Shown: in pieces, positions 1 through 11,114 of the stretch
Layout: each line of letters begins with the position of its first letter
How positions within the stretch are numbered: position 1 is the stretch's first letter
Source of the DNA: Aliidiomarina celeris
Lineage (GTDB): Bacteria; Pseudomonadota; Gammaproteobacteria; Enterobacterales; Alteromonadaceae
NCBI RefSeq assembly: GCF_003316875.1
Contig: NZ_QMIL01000001.1
Span: 372,001 to 436,000 of the forward strand
Direction: 5' to 3'
DNA: 64,000 nt
Notes under the pieces: generated by a model
The model's input: the letters and a program-made list of their open reading frames with translations, nothing else
What the model was told of the DNA's origin: nothing
The model's database searches: none
Position numbers and translations under genes: made by a program

Positions 1-1232
<1,232 letters not shown>

Positions 1233-1277
1233 TCAAGGTGAATGATTGGTTTGGAAAAGTACTTAAGACGGGAAAAT

Positions 1278-1306
1278 AGTATACCCGAGGCTTTGCCTTT
1301 CAACAA
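1278..1306 (-). promoter_or_regulatory. Probable sigma-70 promoter of pyrG
   Basis: On the minus strand TTGTTG (1306-1301) is followed after exactly 17 bases by TATACT (1283-1278), in the mazG-pyrG gap. The transcript would begin near 1271 and have a leader of about 55 bases. This would let pyrG be expressed independently of relA-mazG. Assigned from consensus match and spacing only. Confidence 0.6.
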
Positions 1307-1328
1307 TCATTCAGTGCAGGAATTCCGC

Positions 1329-2177
1329 TTACTCTTTTTTCTTTGCCTGTTGCCAAAAGGCCTCTAATTGTTCGAGCGAGTAATGGTCGAAGTTCCCAGC
1401 TCCCTGGGCAACCGCGCTTTCTACATGACCAAAACGGCGCATAAACTTTTGATTGGTGCGCGCCAAAGCGGTTTCTGGATTCACCTTGGCATGTCGGGCT
1501 AAATTAACCACCGCAAAGAGCAAGTCACCAATTTCCTCTTCCACATGGTTTATATTTATCTCGGTTTCAGTTAAGGCTTCTCGAACCTCGGCGAGTTCTT
1601 CTTCTATTTTTTCAAGCACTGGCGCTATCGTGTGCCAGTCAAAGCCAACGCTCGCTGCCCGTTTTTGTATTTTCATGGCCTTTAAAATGGCTGGCAAATT
1701 GTTGGGAACATCGGCAAAAACAGTCTCGTTCCCGCCCTTCTCTTCCCGTTCGGACCTTTTTAAAGCTTCCCAGCGCTGCTTCACCTCATGTGCGTCACTC
1801 ACGGTTTCAGAGCCAAACACATGAGGGTGTCGGCGAATTAATTTTTCCGCCATGGCCTGTGCAATATCGTCAAAGTCGAACCATTGGCTTTCTTTTCCAA
1901 GTTGTGCGTAAAACACCACTTGGAACAGCAAGTCGCCGAGCTCGCCTTGCAACGCCGCCCGTTCAGTTTGGTTTGAGCCCTCTTCAACTGCGCCTAAATC
2001 GGCTATAGCCGCCGCCACTTCATAGGCTTCTTCAATGGTATAGGGCACCAAACTTTGCATACTTTGCTTCAAGTCCCACGGGCAGCCTTGCTGAGGGTCG
2101 CGCAGCCGCGCCATTACCGCTAACAACTGGTCGACACCACGCAGCACTTGTTGCTGGGTATTATTTTCGTTGTACAT
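1329..2177 (-). CDS. mazG: Nucleoside triphosphate pyrophosphohydrolase MazG
   Basis: Hydrolyses NTPs and dNTPs to monophosphates and pyrophosphate. In E. coli MazG is linked to ppGpp levels. Two MazG helical domains are visible: an N-terminal one with the metal-binding EExxE-type motif (TIEEAYEVAAAI, then GELGDLLFQVVF) and a C-terminal one with IEEEIGDLLFAVVN. Length is 282 residues when started at ATG 2177, close to the family. I chose this start because AGGTG lies just upstream and the protein begins MYNENNTQQQ; an upstream in-frame ATG at 2210 would extend it deeper into relA. It overlaps the relA stop by 17 bases, so the two are translationally coupled, which fits their shared role in the stringent response. 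Confidence 0.95.
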   Translation of the reverse strand: MYNENNTQQQVLRGVDQLLAVMARLRDPQQGCPWDLKQSMQSLVPYTIEEAYEVAAAIADLGAVEEGSNQTERAALQGELGDLLFQVVFYAQLGKESQWFDFDDIAQAMAEKLIRRHPHVFGSETVSDAHEVKQRWEALKRSEREEKGGNETVFADVPNNLPAILKAMKIQKRAASVGFDWHTIAPVLEKIEEELAEVREALTETEININHVEEEIGDLLFAVVNLARHAKVNPETALARTNQKFMRRFGHVESAVAQGAGNFDHYSLEQLEAFWQQAKKKE

Positions 2178-4341
2178 TTTGCACCTGTGACACTTGCTGC
2201 AATTTCGCAATTAAACGCTGTACGTCGTCTTGATGCTGCACCAACACCGACAAACCTACAAATACCTGCCCCTCTTTGTCATGGCGGGTATTTACGTCGG
2301 TTACGTTTAATTTTTCGTGACTCAAAATACTGGTAATATCGTGCAGTAACCCTGGTCGGTCAAACGCCAGAATACTCAGCGTTACGCTATAGGCTTGTCG
2401 CTTTTCGTTCACCCACTCCACGTCTATACCGCGCCCTGGGCTTGCTAGCACTAATTTGTGTAATTGATCACAGTCTTGATGGTGAACCGACACCCCACGG
2501 CCTTGCGTGATGTAACCCACAATAGGGTCGCCCGGTATCGGCTGGCAACATTTTGCAAAGCTCATCATCAGGTTGCCAATACCGGCCACTTTTACGCCGT
2601 CACGATTTGCTTTCTCTCTGCGTGGCGGTTTTCGTTTTGCAGCTAGCTTCTCTAACTCTTCTTGCTCGTCAGTGGGCTCTGCCACTAAGTAGTTGACCAC
2701 TTGATGCAAACGAACATCGCCCGCACCAATAGCTACTAACAAGTCGTCGAGTTGAGTCATATTAAACTTTTCAACAGCCTGCTGTGCGTCAGAAAGTGGT
2801 AAGTTATGGCGTTGCAATTCAGTTTCGAGTAAATCTCTACCTGCTGCCAAATACTGTTCTCGGTCAATTTTCTTGAAATACGCGTGTACTTTGCTGCGTG
2901 CTCGACTCGACAATAAATAACCCAATTGCGGGTTCATCCAATCGCGTTTCGGATTTGGCTCTTTTTGGGTGAGAATTTCAACTCGCTCAGCATTCTGTAA
3001 GCGATAGGTAAAAGGTACAATTCGCCCGTCTACTTTTGCACCAATGCAGCGGTGCCCGACTTGGCTATGAATATAATAGGCAAAATCCAGCGGCGTAGAG
3101 CCCATGGGTAAGTCAATCACGTCACCTTTTGGAGTAAACACATAAACGCGATCTTCGAAAACTTGGCTGCGAATTTCTTGCACCAATTCTTCGTTTTCTG
3201 CCATGTCTTCGTGCCACGCCAAGAGCTTACGTAACCAAGCAATTTTTTCTTCGTAGCCTTGCGTTTTACCCGCGATCTGGCCCTCTTTATACATCCAATG
3301 AGCAGCAACACCTAATTCCGCGTCGTCGTGCATTTGATGGCTACGAATTTGAATTTCAACATTCTTTTGTTCCGGCCCAATCACCACCGTATGAATAGAC
3401 TGGTAGCCATTCGCTTTGGGTGTCGCAATATAGTCGTCGAATTCTGAGGCCAAATGACGCCACTTGGTATGCACCACACCGAGCGCGGCATAGCAGTCTT
3501 TTAAGCTGTGAGTCACTACCCGAACCGCACGAATGTCGAACAGTTCGTCGAATTGCAGATTCTTTTTCTGCATTTTTTTATAAATGCTAAAAATATGCTT
3601 GGGCCGACCATAAACGTCGGCCTCCACTTGGTGTTCCGCAAGGCTATGCTGTAGGTCGGATACAAAATTAACAATATAGCTTTCACGTTGTGAGCGCTTT
3701 TCGTCCAGTTGTTTGGCAATTGCCATATAAACCGTGGGGTGCAAATAGCGAAACGCGAGGTCCTCAAGCTCCCACTTTAATTGACCAATGCCAAGCCGGT
3801 TTGCAAGCGGCGCGTAAATTTCGCTACATTCTTTCGCAGCTAATACACGCTCTTCTTCATCCGCAAGTTTAACCACGCGTAAATGGCAAATTCGCTCCGC
3901 AAGTTTAATTAAAACGGCTCTTACGTCTTCCACCATGGCCAATAGCATACGCCGCACTGTGTCAATTTGCCCTTCACTTGGCTTGCCACGACGAAAGTGT
4001 TGCAACTCGCTAATGCTTTGCATTTGTTGCACAGTTTCTACCAGAACACAGGTTTCTTTATTGGTGTGGTTGATTAACCAGTCGCTGTCTACTGCCCCCG
4101 CCTCGTAATACGGAAAACACAGGGCAGCCAACAAGCCGGCGCGGTCTAAATTCAGTGAGGAGAGTATTTCAACCATTTCACGCGCTTTGAAGCGCGTTTC
4201 GGGCGGCAGGTTCGCATGGCTCAATAATTTACTTTCAAGCGCTACAAGAAGGTCACGTTGGTTGGGATCGGAAATGGCAACGAGCCAATTACTGTGCTCG
4301 TCGTGTCGTTTATCCACATGTACATTGCGGACCTGAACCAT
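2161..4341 (-). CDS. relA: (p)ppGpp synthetase RelA
   Basis: Ribosome-associated alarmone synthetase that makes (p)ppGpp when uncharged tRNA enters the A site. The 726 residues (E. coli 744) show the usual order. First is a degenerate, inactive hydrolase domain (FPYYEAG near residue 76, where SpoT-type enzymes carry an HD pair). Then come the synthetase domain at about 240-350 with GYQSIHT, a TGS domain at about 396-458 (VYVFTPKGDVIDLPMGSTP), a zinc-finger-like stretch (FAKCCQPIPGD) and a C-terminal ACT domain from about 650. The start ATG 4341 has a strong AGGAGGT site. It is followed directly by mazG and then pyrG, as in many gammaproteobacteria. The missing HD motif separates it from a bifunctional SpoT. 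Confidence 0.97.
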   Translation of the reverse strand: MVQVRNVHVDKRHDEHSNWLVAISDPNQRDLLVALESKLLSHANLPPETRFKAREMVEILSSLNLDRAGLLAALCFPYYEAGAVDSDWLINHTNKETCVLVETVQQMQSISELQHFRRGKPSEGQIDTVRRMLLAMVEDVRAVLIKLAERICHLRVVKLADEEERVLAAKECSEIYAPLANRLGIGQLKWELEDLAFRYLHPTVYMAIAKQLDEKRSQRESYIVNFVSDLQHSLAEHQVEADVYGRPKHIFSIYKKMQKKNLQFDELFDIRAVRVVTHSLKDCYAALGVVHTKWRHLASEFDDYIATPKANGYQSIHTVVIGPEQKNVEIQIRSHQMHDDAELGVAAHWMYKEGQIAGKTQGYEEKIAWLRKLLAWHEDMAENEELVQEIRSQVFEDRVYVFTPKGDVIDLPMGSTPLDFAYYIHSQVGHRCIGAKVDGRIVPFTYRLQNAERVEILTQKEPNPKRDWMNPQLGYLLSSRARSKVHAYFKKIDREQYLAAGRDLLETELQRHNLPLSDAQQAVEKFNMTQLDDLLVAIGAGDVRLHQVVNYLVAEPTDEQEELEKLAAKRKPPRREKANRDGVKVAGIGNLMMSFAKCCQPIPGDPIVGYITQGRGVSVHHQDCDQLHKLVLASPGRGIDVEWVNEKRQAYSVTLSILAFDRPGLLHDITSILSHEKLNVTDVNTRHDKEGQVFVGLSVLVQHQDDVQRLIAKLQQVSQVQNVQRK

Positions 4342-4413
4342 GGTTACCTCCTACCACTGTTCCTCACCAACGAAGAACCATTAAAGCCTGCCAAGCACCT
4401 TTTACGCTAGGCC

Positions 4414-4788
4414 TTAGGTTAACACTACAAAGGCTACAGCATAGTCAGTTTCGTCACTTATCGAAAGCTGAACTTCAGTTACACCGAGGTGTTCAGCGCG
4501 CAAACCGGCTGCCCCTTCCAATACGATATAAGGTTGCCCAGCCTCAGTATGGCGAACTTCAATGTCGTGCCAACTCATACCCTTGGCTAAACCCGTGCCG
4601 AGCGCTTTTAAACAAGCCTCTTTGGCGGCGAAGCGTTTCGCTAATAACCGACCCGGCTCTCGCACCGTATGCATTTGTTCTAGCTCTGGCGGCGTTAAAA
4701 TGCGCGCCGCAAAACTGGGCTGTCGCGAAAGTGCGGCGGTAATCCGTGCAACCGCAACAATGTCGGTACCAATACCCTTTACACTCAT
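4414..4788 (-). CDS. acpS: Holo-[acyl-carrier-protein] synthase
   Basis: Transfers the 4'-phosphopantetheine arm from CoA to apo-acyl carrier protein, activating it for fatty acid synthesis. The 124 residues match the usual length. Motifs seen are the N-terminal GIGTDIV, with the magnesium-binding Asp, and RFAAKEACLKALGTG, with the second metal-binding Glu and the CoA-contacting Lys. It is the last gene of the run lepA-lepB-rnc-era-recO-pdxJ-acpS and starts 2 bases after the pdxJ stop, so it is almost certainly co-transcribed and coupled. The pdxJ-acpS pairing is standard in enterobacteria too. Confidence 0.97.
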   Translation of the reverse strand: MSVKGIGTDIVAVARITAALSRQPSFAARILTPPELEQMHTVREPGRLLAKRFAAKEACLKALGTGLAKGMSWHDIEVRHTEAGQPYIVLEGAAGLRAEHLGVTEVQLSISDETDYAVAFVVLT

Positions 4789-4790
4789 GC

Positions 4791-5522
4791 TTAACCCAGC
4801 CGCGCCTGCTGCATAATGTTTTTCATTTCCTGCACTGCCGCAGCCAAACCCGAAAACATAGCGCGGGCCATAATGGCATGGCCAATATTAAGTTCGTAAA
4901 GCTCCGGAATGCGCGCAATCGCGTGCGTATTGTGATAGTGCAAACCATGTCCTGCATTTACCGTTAAGCCAAGTTGTTTAGCGTAGCGTGCTCCGCTTTC
5001 AATAGCCCGCAATGCCTGCTCTTGCTGCTTGCCAGTGCATTCCGCATAGTGCCCGGTATGCAGTTCAACATAGGGCGCGCCACTTTCGGCAGCGGCTTCA
5101 ATTTGTGCGTGGTCGGCGTCAATGAATAAACTCACTAAAATGCCCGCTTCCGAAAGCTCTGCAACCACGTCTTTTACCCGCTCCTGTTGCCCGGTAATGT
5201 CGAGACCACCCTCGGTGGTAAGCTCTTCACGCTTTTCCGGCACTAAGCACACGTAAGTTGGAGCAACACGCTTGGCAATGTTCACCATCTCCGGTGTCAT
5301 CGCCATTTCTAAATTCATTCGCGTTTGCAAGGTCTCGGCAAGCAACTCCACGTCACGATCTTTAATATGGCGTCTGTCTTCGCGTAAATGAACGGTAATA
5401 CCATCAGCACCGGCCTGCTCTGCAACTGCTGCGGCATGCACTGGATCAGGGTAAGCCACACCGCGTGCGTTTCGTAAGGTTGCAATGTGGTCAATATTGA
5501 CACCCAGTAAAAGAGAATTCAT
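4791..5522 (-). CDS. pdxJ: Pyridoxine 5'-phosphate synthase
   Basis: Condenses 1-deoxyxylulose 5-phosphate with 3-amino-2-oxopropyl phosphate to form pyridoxine 5'-phosphate, the ring-closing step of the DXP-dependent vitamin B6 pathway. The 243 residues form a TIM barrel. Recognisable segments are [17 protein letters not shown] at the N terminus, [10 protein letters not shown] near residue 45 (catalytic Glu/Arg/His region), the ELHTGHYAE loop and the [11 protein letters not shown] segment near residue 190. It lies 11 bases after recO and 2 bases before acpS, within one operon. Confidence 0.97.
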   Translation of the reverse strand: MNSLLLGVNIDHIATLRNARGVAYPDPVHAAAVAEQAGADGITVHLREDRRHIKDRDVELLAETLQTRMNLEMAMTPEMVNIAKRVAPTYVCLVPEKREELTTEGGLDITGQQERVKDVVAELSEAGILVSLFIDADHAQIEAAAESGAPYVELHTGHYAECTGKQQEQALRAIESGARYAKQLGLTVNAGHGLHYHNTHAIARIPELYELNIGHAIMARAMFSGLAAAVQEMKNIMQQARLG

Positions 5523-5533
5523 ATACCACCTAT

Positions 5534-6229
5534 TTAATTTTGGCTAAAAAGATTGCGGCTCTGCAGTGGTTTACTGCCAATGTGAGGTTGGAGTACCGCG
5601 CGCATAATCCACTTAAAATAACGCAAGCGCTGTTCGGTATCGAGCTGAAAATCAGCCATTGCTATTATGTTTTGGCCACTAAAAATAAGGGCTTGTGGCT
5701 GCTCAGTCTCGACGTTCGGCTGCAGCAAAAACCCGCGTTCCGGCTGCAGTTGGTAAAATCGGCTGGCATGAAGGGGTTCACCGCACTCCGCTTCATTCAA
5801 CCAGTCGATATTAATATCCATAGCCTGCAGCAATTGCCATTCGAACTTTCTTAATACCGGCTCTAAAGCCACTTTTTGCTGTAACAACCCCAGGGTATGG
5901 CGGTAATCGTCGAACACATGGGTGTTTACATACCGTTCGGGCAGCACACGTTGCACTAATTCGTTTAAATAGAAACCGCTGTACAAAAAATGACCTTGCA
6001 AGTCATAACTTTTGAGCGAGTCGGCTTGGGTAAGCGTAGCGAGCTCCCCCCGCCCTTGATAAAGCACGTCGAGTTCAGTAAAGGCCTGTAATGCGCCACG
6101 CCATTTATTCTTTGCGCTGCGAGCGCCCTTTGCAATTACACGCACTCGGCCTGCGTCGCGGGTAAACAGTTCAAGTAACATGCTTGTTTCTTGAAAGGGC
6201 CAGCGATGCAAAATAAACGCCGGCGTCAT
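5534..6229 (-). CDS. recO: DNA repair protein RecO
   Basis: RecFOR-pathway mediator that anneals single strands and helps load RecA onto SSB-coated gaps. The 231 residues contain the N-terminal OB-fold ([21 protein letters not shown] region) and a helical C-terminal half. No zinc-finger cysteines are seen, as is usual for the gammaproteobacterial form. Its ATG shares one base with the era stop (TAATG), indicating coupled translation. The family is weakly conserved in sequence, but the position between era and pdxJ makes the call secure. Confidence 0.94.
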   Translation of the reverse strand: MTPAFILHRWPFQETSMLLELFTRDAGRVRVIAKGARSAKNKWRGALQAFTELDVLYQGRGELATLTQADSLKSYDLQGHFLYSGFYLNELVQRVLPERYVNTHVFDDYRHTLGLLQQKVALEPVLRKFEWQLLQAMDINIDWLNEAECGEPLHASRFYQLQPERGFLLQPNVETEQPQALIFSGQNIIAMADFQLDTEQRLRYFKWIMRAVLQPHIGSKPLQSRNLFSQN

Positions 6230-7134
6230 TAGTCGTCTCCGTACCCCAAACTACGTAGCGCACGTTCATCGTCGGCCCAACCGGACTTCACTTTCACCCA
6301 AAGTTGCAAGTTCACTTGGTTATCAATTAACCGTTCAATATCACGCCGCGCTTCTTGGCCAACGATTTTCAGCTTGCTGCCTTTATTGCCAATAACCATG
6401 CGCTTTTGCCCTTCACGCTCCACTAAAATAAGTGCGTGAATAAGGGTAACGCCAGACGCCTGTTGTTGAAATTTTTCAATTTCAACGGTGGTTGAATAAG
6501 GCAGCTCGTCGCCCGTAAAGCGCATTAACTTTTCGCGAATAATTTCCGCCGCCATAAACCTTACGGAACGGTCTGTCACATGGTCCTCTGGGAAAAAATG
6601 AATGCCAGGCCGCAAAAATTTACGTACTATCCCTTTAAGCACGGGGATTTGCTCTTGCGAACGTGCCGTCATGGGCAAAATATCAACAAAGTCTAAATGT
6701 TCGCTTAAGCCTTTAATGTGCGGTAACAAGCTTGCTTTGTCTTTTACCTGATCAATTTTATTAATAATCAGCGCTACCGGCCGTCCCGATTGACGAATTT
6801 TATTCATTACCATTTCATCGTCTTCGGTCCAATGCGTGCCTTCTACCACAAAAAGTACGAGATCCACGTCGCCAATAGACGAGCTTGCAGCTCTATTCAT
6901 TAACCGGTTAATTGCGCGCTTTTCTTCTTTGTGCAAACCTGGCGTGTCTACATACACGGTTTGGTACCCGCCGTCGGTGTCAATACCGAGAATACGATGC
7001 CTTGTGGTTTGTGCTTTCTTTGAAGTGATACTTACTTTTTGCCCAAGAATTTGATTCAAAAGCGTAGACTTACCTACGTTTGGACGCCCTACAATAGCCA
7101 CAAAGCCGTTGTACGTGCTTATTTCGTTTGTCAT
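6229..7134 (-). CDS. era: GTPase Era
   Basis: Essential GTPase that binds the 3' end of 16S rRNA and assists 30S maturation at the membrane-ribosome interface. The 301 residues show G1 [10 protein letters not shown] near residue 15, G3 DTPGLH near 64 and G4 NKID near 124. A C-terminal type II KH RNA-binding domain has the [10 protein letters not shown] motif near residue 245. It sits between rnc (19-base gap) and recO (1-base overlap), the classical rnc-era-recO order that couples RNase III processing with ribosome assembly. Confidence 0.98.
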   Translation of the reverse strand: MTNEISTYNGFVAIVGRPNVGKSTLLNQILGQKVSITSKKAQTTRHRILGIDTDGGYQTVYVDTPGLHKEEKRAINRLMNRAASSSIGDVDLVLFVVEGTHWTEDDEMVMNKIRQSGRPVALIINKIDQVKDKASLLPHIKGLSEHLDFVDILPMTARSQEQIPVLKGIVRKFLRPGIHFFPEDHVTDRSVRFMAAEIIREKLMRFTGDELPYSTTVEIEKFQQQASGVTLIHALILVEREGQKRMVIGNKGSKLKIVGQEARRDIERLIDNQVNLQLWVKVKSGWADDERALRSLGYGDD

Positions 7135-7153
7135 TCGTTTCCTTTAATTTACT

Positions 7154-7855
7154 TTACGCTTTTGAGTTCTCTAGCTTGGCTAAAATATCGAGTGCTTTTT
7201 CTGCAGCGGCCTGCTCTGCTTTTCGGCGGCTGGTACCTTCCCCTATTGTAGGTTCTCCGAGCAATTCATGCGCACAACTCACCTTGAATTTCTGATTATG
7301 CGCCTTCCCTGTCGTTTCTACTACTTCATAGCTTGGCACACTCATTTGTTTCGCTTGCAATAACTCTTGTAAACGCGTTTTCGGGTCTTTTTGATTCTGC
7401 CCAGGCTTAATGGTTGCCAGCATAGGCGCAAACCACGCCATAACCACCTCGCGGCATTTATCCATGCCACTTTCAAGGTAAATAGCACCAATCAAGGCTT
7501 CTACTGTATCCGACAAAATCGACTCACGCCTGTACCCACCGCTTTTGAGTTCACCGGGGCCTAAATTTAAAAAGTTACCAAGCTCAAATTGCACGGCAAT
7601 TTTTGCCAACATGGGGCCGCACACCAATGTAGCGCGCATTCGGCTTAAATCACCTTCTTGCGCCTTTGGGAACTGGCGAAAAAGAGCCTCAGCAATAAAC
7701 ACACTTAACAACGAGTCGCCCAAAAACTCTAACCGCTCATAGTGTTTCGCACTGGCACTGCGGTGAGTTAAGGCCTGCTTCAATAATGCTTTATCTTTAA
7801 CTTCATACCCTATCGCCGACGCGAGTAGCCGATTCTGCTGCTCCGTTAAATTCAA
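7154..7855 (-). CDS. rnc: Ribonuclease III (TTG start)
   Basis: Double-strand-specific endoribonuclease for rRNA processing and mRNA decay. The signature [11 protein letters not shown] lies near residue 40 and the second catalytic acidic patch, [14 protein letters not shown], near residue 115. A C-terminal double-stranded-RNA-binding domain covers about 155-225. The 233-residue length is typical. The start codon is TTG at 7855, preceded by GGGGAG. It overlaps the lepB stop in the four bases TTGA, so translation is coupled and probably limited by the weak start. No in-frame ATG nearby preserves the N terminus. Confidence 0.96.
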   Translation of the reverse strand: MNLTEQQNRLLASAIGYEVKDKALLKQALTHRSASAKHYERLEFLGDSLLSVFIAEALFRQFPKAQEGDLSRMRATLVCGPMLAKIAVQFELGNFLNLGPGELKSGGYRRESILSDTVEALIGAIYLESGMDKCREVVMAWFAPMLATIKPGQNQKDPKTRLQELLQAKQMSVPSYEVVETTGKAHNQKFKVSCAHELLGEPTIGEGTSRRKAEQAAAEKALDILAKLENSKA

Positions 7856-8772
7856 TCTATACTCCCCAGTCGGTCAAAACGAATTCGCGACGGCAACCAG
7901 CGAGGCAACCGCGAGTCTGGCCCATGCTCAAAATCGAGGCTCAGCCAAACGAACACCGCACGGCCAACCAACAGGTCTTCGTGCACAAAGCCCCAAAACC
8001 GGCTGTCGCGGGAATTATCACGGTTATCGCCAATAACAAAGTAATGCCCTTCGGGTACCACCCATTCGTTGCGCCGTGTATTACTCTGATTAAAATAATT
8101 CACCATTTGGTTGCCACTTGCCGGATTAACCAAAATGGAATAGTGCTGCTCGCCATGAACCTCTTGGTAGGTTCGTAGTGGTGTGCGCCCCATATAATAT
8201 TCGCCATCGGCTACAAGTTCTTGGGTAATTTCTACTTGCTGCTCTCCACGACAGTCAGGCGCACAGGCTTTTTCAATAAAAAAACGTTTGTCTTGGTAAA
8301 TAACACGGTCGCCCGGTAAACCAATCACCCTTTTTATATAGTCAATGTCGGGCTCTAAAGGAAATTTAAACACCGCAACGTCGCCGTGTTCTGGGCGCCC
8401 TGTGTTTAAAAATTCTTTTCTAAAGAGTGGGTCACGAATTCCGTAGCGAAACTTTTCAACCAGAATAAAATCGCCAACCAATAGCGTTGGCATCATCGAC
8501 CCCGACGGAATACGAAAGGGCTCATAGAAAAAAGAACGCAGAATGAGAATAAAGGCAATTACAGGAAAAGCGGCACGTGAAAACTCCACGATACTCGGCT
8601 CGGGCGCTGCACGCCGAGCTTCCTCCTCGGTAAGCGCAGTCCCCGTTTTTGCCGACACCGCCGCAATGGCTTGCTCGCGTTTTGGTTTGAACAGCCAATG
8701 ATCAATTAGCCAAACAATGCCGGTAAATGCGGTCGCAACCACCAGCAAGAGTGAGAAGTAAAATGTGGTCAT
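7852..8772 (-). CDS. lepB: Signal peptidase I
   Basis: Inner-membrane serine protease that removes signal peptides from exported proteins. The 306 residues have two N-terminal membrane segments (about 2-24 and 68-85), then the catalytic Ser in [14 protein letters not shown] near residue 94 and the catalytic Lys in [12 protein letters not shown] near residue 147. The C-terminal box [14 protein letters not shown] is near residue 250. A periplasmic CAPDC pair resembles the disulfide seen in E. coli. It lies 19 bases after lepA and overlaps rnc by 4 bases. Confidence 0.98.
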   Translation of the reverse strand: MTTFYFSLLLVVATAFTGIVWLIDHWLFKPKREQAIAAVSAKTGTALTEEEARRAAPEPSIVEFSRAAFPVIAFILILRSFFYEPFRIPSGSMMPTLLVGDFILVEKFRYGIRDPLFRKEFLNTGRPEHGDVAVFKFPLEPDIDYIKRVIGLPGDRVIYQDKRFFIEKACAPDCRGEQQVEITQELVADGEYYMGRTPLRTYQEVHGEQHYSILVNPASGNQMVNYFNQSNTRRNEWVVPEGHYFVIGDNRDNSRDSRFWGFVHEDLLVGRAVFVWLSLDFEHGPDSRLPRWLPSRIRFDRLGSID

Positions 8773-8791
8773 TAATCCTTGGCTCCCATGC

Positions 8792-10609
8792 CTATTTTCC
8801 TGTTCTTAATACAGCAAGGAAAGCCTCTTGTGGCACCTCAACGTTACCGAGCTGCTTCATACGCTTCTTCCCTTCTTTTTGCTTCTGTAAGAGCTTTTTC
8901 TTACGGCTTACGTCGCCACCATAACACTTGGCTGTAACGTTCTTGCGCAACTGTTTTACCGTGCTACGGGCAATAACATGGTTACCAATAGCAGCCTGAA
9001 TAGCAATGTCGAACATTTGCCGTGGAATAAGCTCACGCATTTTGTCTACCACATCGCGGCCGCGCGACTGGCTGATACTGCGGTGACAAATCATGGCTAA
9101 AGCGTCAACCCGTTCACCGTTAATCATGATGTCTACACGCACCATGTCAGAAGGTTCAAAGCGTTTGAAATGGTAGTCGAGAGACGCATAGCCACGGCTG
9201 GTGGACTTCAAACGGTCAAAAAAGTCCATGACCACTTCGGCCATCGGCAGTTCATACGTGAGTGCCACTTGCTTACCATGGTAAGTCATGCTTTTTTGCA
9301 TGCCGCGCTTTTCCACACAGAGCGTAATTACATTGCCTACATGTTCCTGTGGAACCAGTATATGCGCCTCTACAATGGGTTCGGCAATTTCTTCAATATC
9401 GTTTACCGAAGGCAAATGCGCCGGGTTATCAACTTTTAACTCCTGCCCCTTTGTGGTCAAAACTTTATAAACCACGGTTGGCGCCGTAGTAATTAAGTCA
9501 ATGTCGTACTCACGCTCCAAACGTTCTTGAATAATTTCCATGTGCAGCATGCCTAGGAAACCACAACGGAAACCAAAGCCAAGGGCACCAGAGTTTTCAG
9601 GTTCAAAGAACAGCGAGGCGTCGTTCAAGCTCAATTTGTCGAGTGCATCGCGGAAGTTCTCATAGTCGTCGGAACTGATGGGGAACATTCCCGCATACAC
9701 CTGTGGTTTAACCTTTTTAAAGCCGGGCAACGGCTTGTCTGCTGGTACTTTTGCTAAGGTTAAGGTGTCGCCTACCGGCGCGCCATGAATGTCTTTAATG
9801 CCGGCAATGATATAACCCACTTCACCCGCACGTAAAATACCGGTTTCGGTTTGCTTAGGGGTAAATATGCCAACTTTATCGATCAGGTGGCTTTGCCCTG
9901 TCGACATAACCTTCATTTTTTCACCGGCTCGGACTACGCCTTTTTTAATACGCACTAAGGAAACAACGCCTTGGTAGTTGTCGAACCAAGAGTCCATAAT
10001 TAAGGCTTGCACCGGAGCATCGTCGTCGGCTTCTTCTTTGGGTGACGGAATTTGTTTAACAATGCGCTCTAGCACATCGCGAATACCAATACCGGTTTTT
10101 GCCGAACATTGCACCGCGTCAATAGCTTCAATACCAACAATGTCTTCAATTTCTTGCGCCACACGCTCAGGTTCCGCCTGCGGCAAGTCAATTTTGTTCA
10201 GAATGGGAACCACTTCAAGGTTCATGTCAATTGCGGTGTAGCAGTTGGCGAGCGTTTGCGCTTCCACACCTTGTGCGGCGTCCACTACCAATAGTGCACC
10301 TTCGCAACCGGCAAGGCTGCGCGACACTTCATAAGAAAAGTCCACGTGGCCGGGCGTATCGATGAAGTTCAACTGATAACGCTCACCGTCGTCGGCGTCA
10401 TAATACAAGGTTACACTTTGCGCTTTAATGGTAATTCCGCGCTCGCGCTCAATGTCCATGCTGTCGAGCACTTGCTCCGCCATTTCGCGATCTGTTAATC
10501 CGCCACAATAAGAAATTAACCGATCGGACAACGTCGACTTACCGTGATCGATATGGGCAATAATAGAAAAATTACGAATATTGGCTTTAGCAACGCCGTT
10601 TTGGCTCAT
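8792..10609 (-). CDS. lepA: Elongation factor 4 (back-translocating GTPase LepA)
   Basis: Ribosome-associated GTPase related to EF-G that acts on stalled or mis-translocated ribosomes and in initiation or assembly. The 605 residues begin with the G domain: [14 protein letters not shown] near residue 18, DTPGHVDF near 83 and NKIDLP near 137. The conserved C-terminal LepA domain follows (about 490-600, ending with a lysine-rich stretch). GAGGT lies upstream of ATG 10609. It heads the lepA-lepB-rnc-era-recO-pdxJ-acpS run. Confidence 0.98.
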   Translation of the reverse strand: MSQNGVAKANIRNFSIIAHIDHGKSTLSDRLISYCGGLTDREMAEQVLDSMDIERERGITIKAQSVTLYYDADDGERYQLNFIDTPGHVDFSYEVSRSLAGCEGALLVVDAAQGVEAQTLANCYTAIDMNLEVVPILNKIDLPQAEPERVAQEIEDIVGIEAIDAVQCSAKTGIGIRDVLERIVKQIPSPKEEADDDAPVQALIMDSWFDNYQGVVSLVRIKKGVVRAGEKMKVMSTGQSHLIDKVGIFTPKQTETGILRAGEVGYIIAGIKDIHGAPVGDTLTLAKVPADKPLPGFKKVKPQVYAGMFPISSDDYENFRDALDKLSLNDASLFFEPENSGALGFGFRCGFLGMLHMEIIQERLEREYDIDLITTAPTVVYKVLTTKGQELKVDNPAHLPSVNDIEEIAEPIVEAHILVPQEHVGNVITLCVEKRGMQKSMTYHGKQVALTYELPMAEVVMDFFDRLKSTSRGYASLDYHFKRFEPSDMVRVDIMINGERVDALAMICHRSISQSRGRDVVDKMRELIPRQMFDIAIQAAIGNHVIARSTVKQLRKNVTAKCYGGDVSRKKKLLQKQKEGKKRMKQLGNVEVPQEAFLAVLRTGK

Positions 10610-10640
10610 GAATACCTCAAAAACTAAATTTTAGGGGCGA

Positions 10641-10669
10641 ATTTTACTGGCTTTTGCACATAATCACAA
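10641..10669 (-). promoter_or_regulatory. Probable sigma-70 promoter of the lepA operon
   Basis: On the minus strand TTGTGA (10669-10664) and TAAAAT (10646-10641) are separated by 17 bases. They lie about 30 bases upstream of the lepA start codon and directly after the rseC stop. This is the only clear promoter I see before the seven-gene run to acpS. Assigned from consensus only. Confidence 0.55.
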
Positions 10670-10676
10670 TGCAAGG

Positions 10677-11114
10677 TCACAGGTGCGGAAGGGTTTGCAC
10701 CTCAAGGCAGGTTTTAATTTTAATATCGCGACGTTGTAAGTAACGCCGAATCACCCAAAAGCTTACAGCCATTGCGCCAAAAGCAGTGAAAATAGCCGCC
10801 GGTTCCGAGCCTGGAAATAACCAAGACGCCAACCCAGCACCAAACACCAGCCCAAGCAATGGCAGCCCGTAAAGGAGCATTGAAAAGCGCACCATCACCT
10901 GTTCTGGCAGATGCAGTTCCACTCGGTCGCCAACCTTAAATTCGCCATTCGCTGGCACGTGCACAATTCCGTCTCGTTTCGGTAGTGCCTTTGCTAACAG
11001 CCCCGCACCACAATGGTTTTGGTGTTGACAGCCTGAACAACCTTGCTTGAGCGCTGTTTTAACTTGCAGCCAACCCTCTTGTTGCGCAATCACCTCACCC
11101 ACTTCGCGAATCAT
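10677..11114 (-). CDS. rseC: SoxR-reducing system / sigma-E regulator RseC
   Basis: Small inner-membrane protein of the rpoE operon, reported to modulate sigma-E and the reduction of SoxR. The 145 residues have an N-terminal cysteine cluster (CSGCQHQNHCG at about 25-35) that could hold a metal or iron-sulfur centre. Two adjacent membrane helices (about 77-96 and 101-120) and a basic C terminus follow. Its ATG overlaps the rseB stop in the four bases ATGA. Position as the last gene of rpoE-rseA-rseB-rseC supports the call. Confidence 0.93.
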   Translation of the reverse strand: MIREVGEVIAQQEGWLQVKTALKQGCSGCQHQNHCGAGLLAKALPKRDGIVHVPANGEFKVGDRVELHLPEQVMVRFSMLLYGLPLLGLVFGAGLASWLFPGSEPAAIFTAFGAMAVSFWVIRRYLQRRDIKIKTCLEVQTLPHL

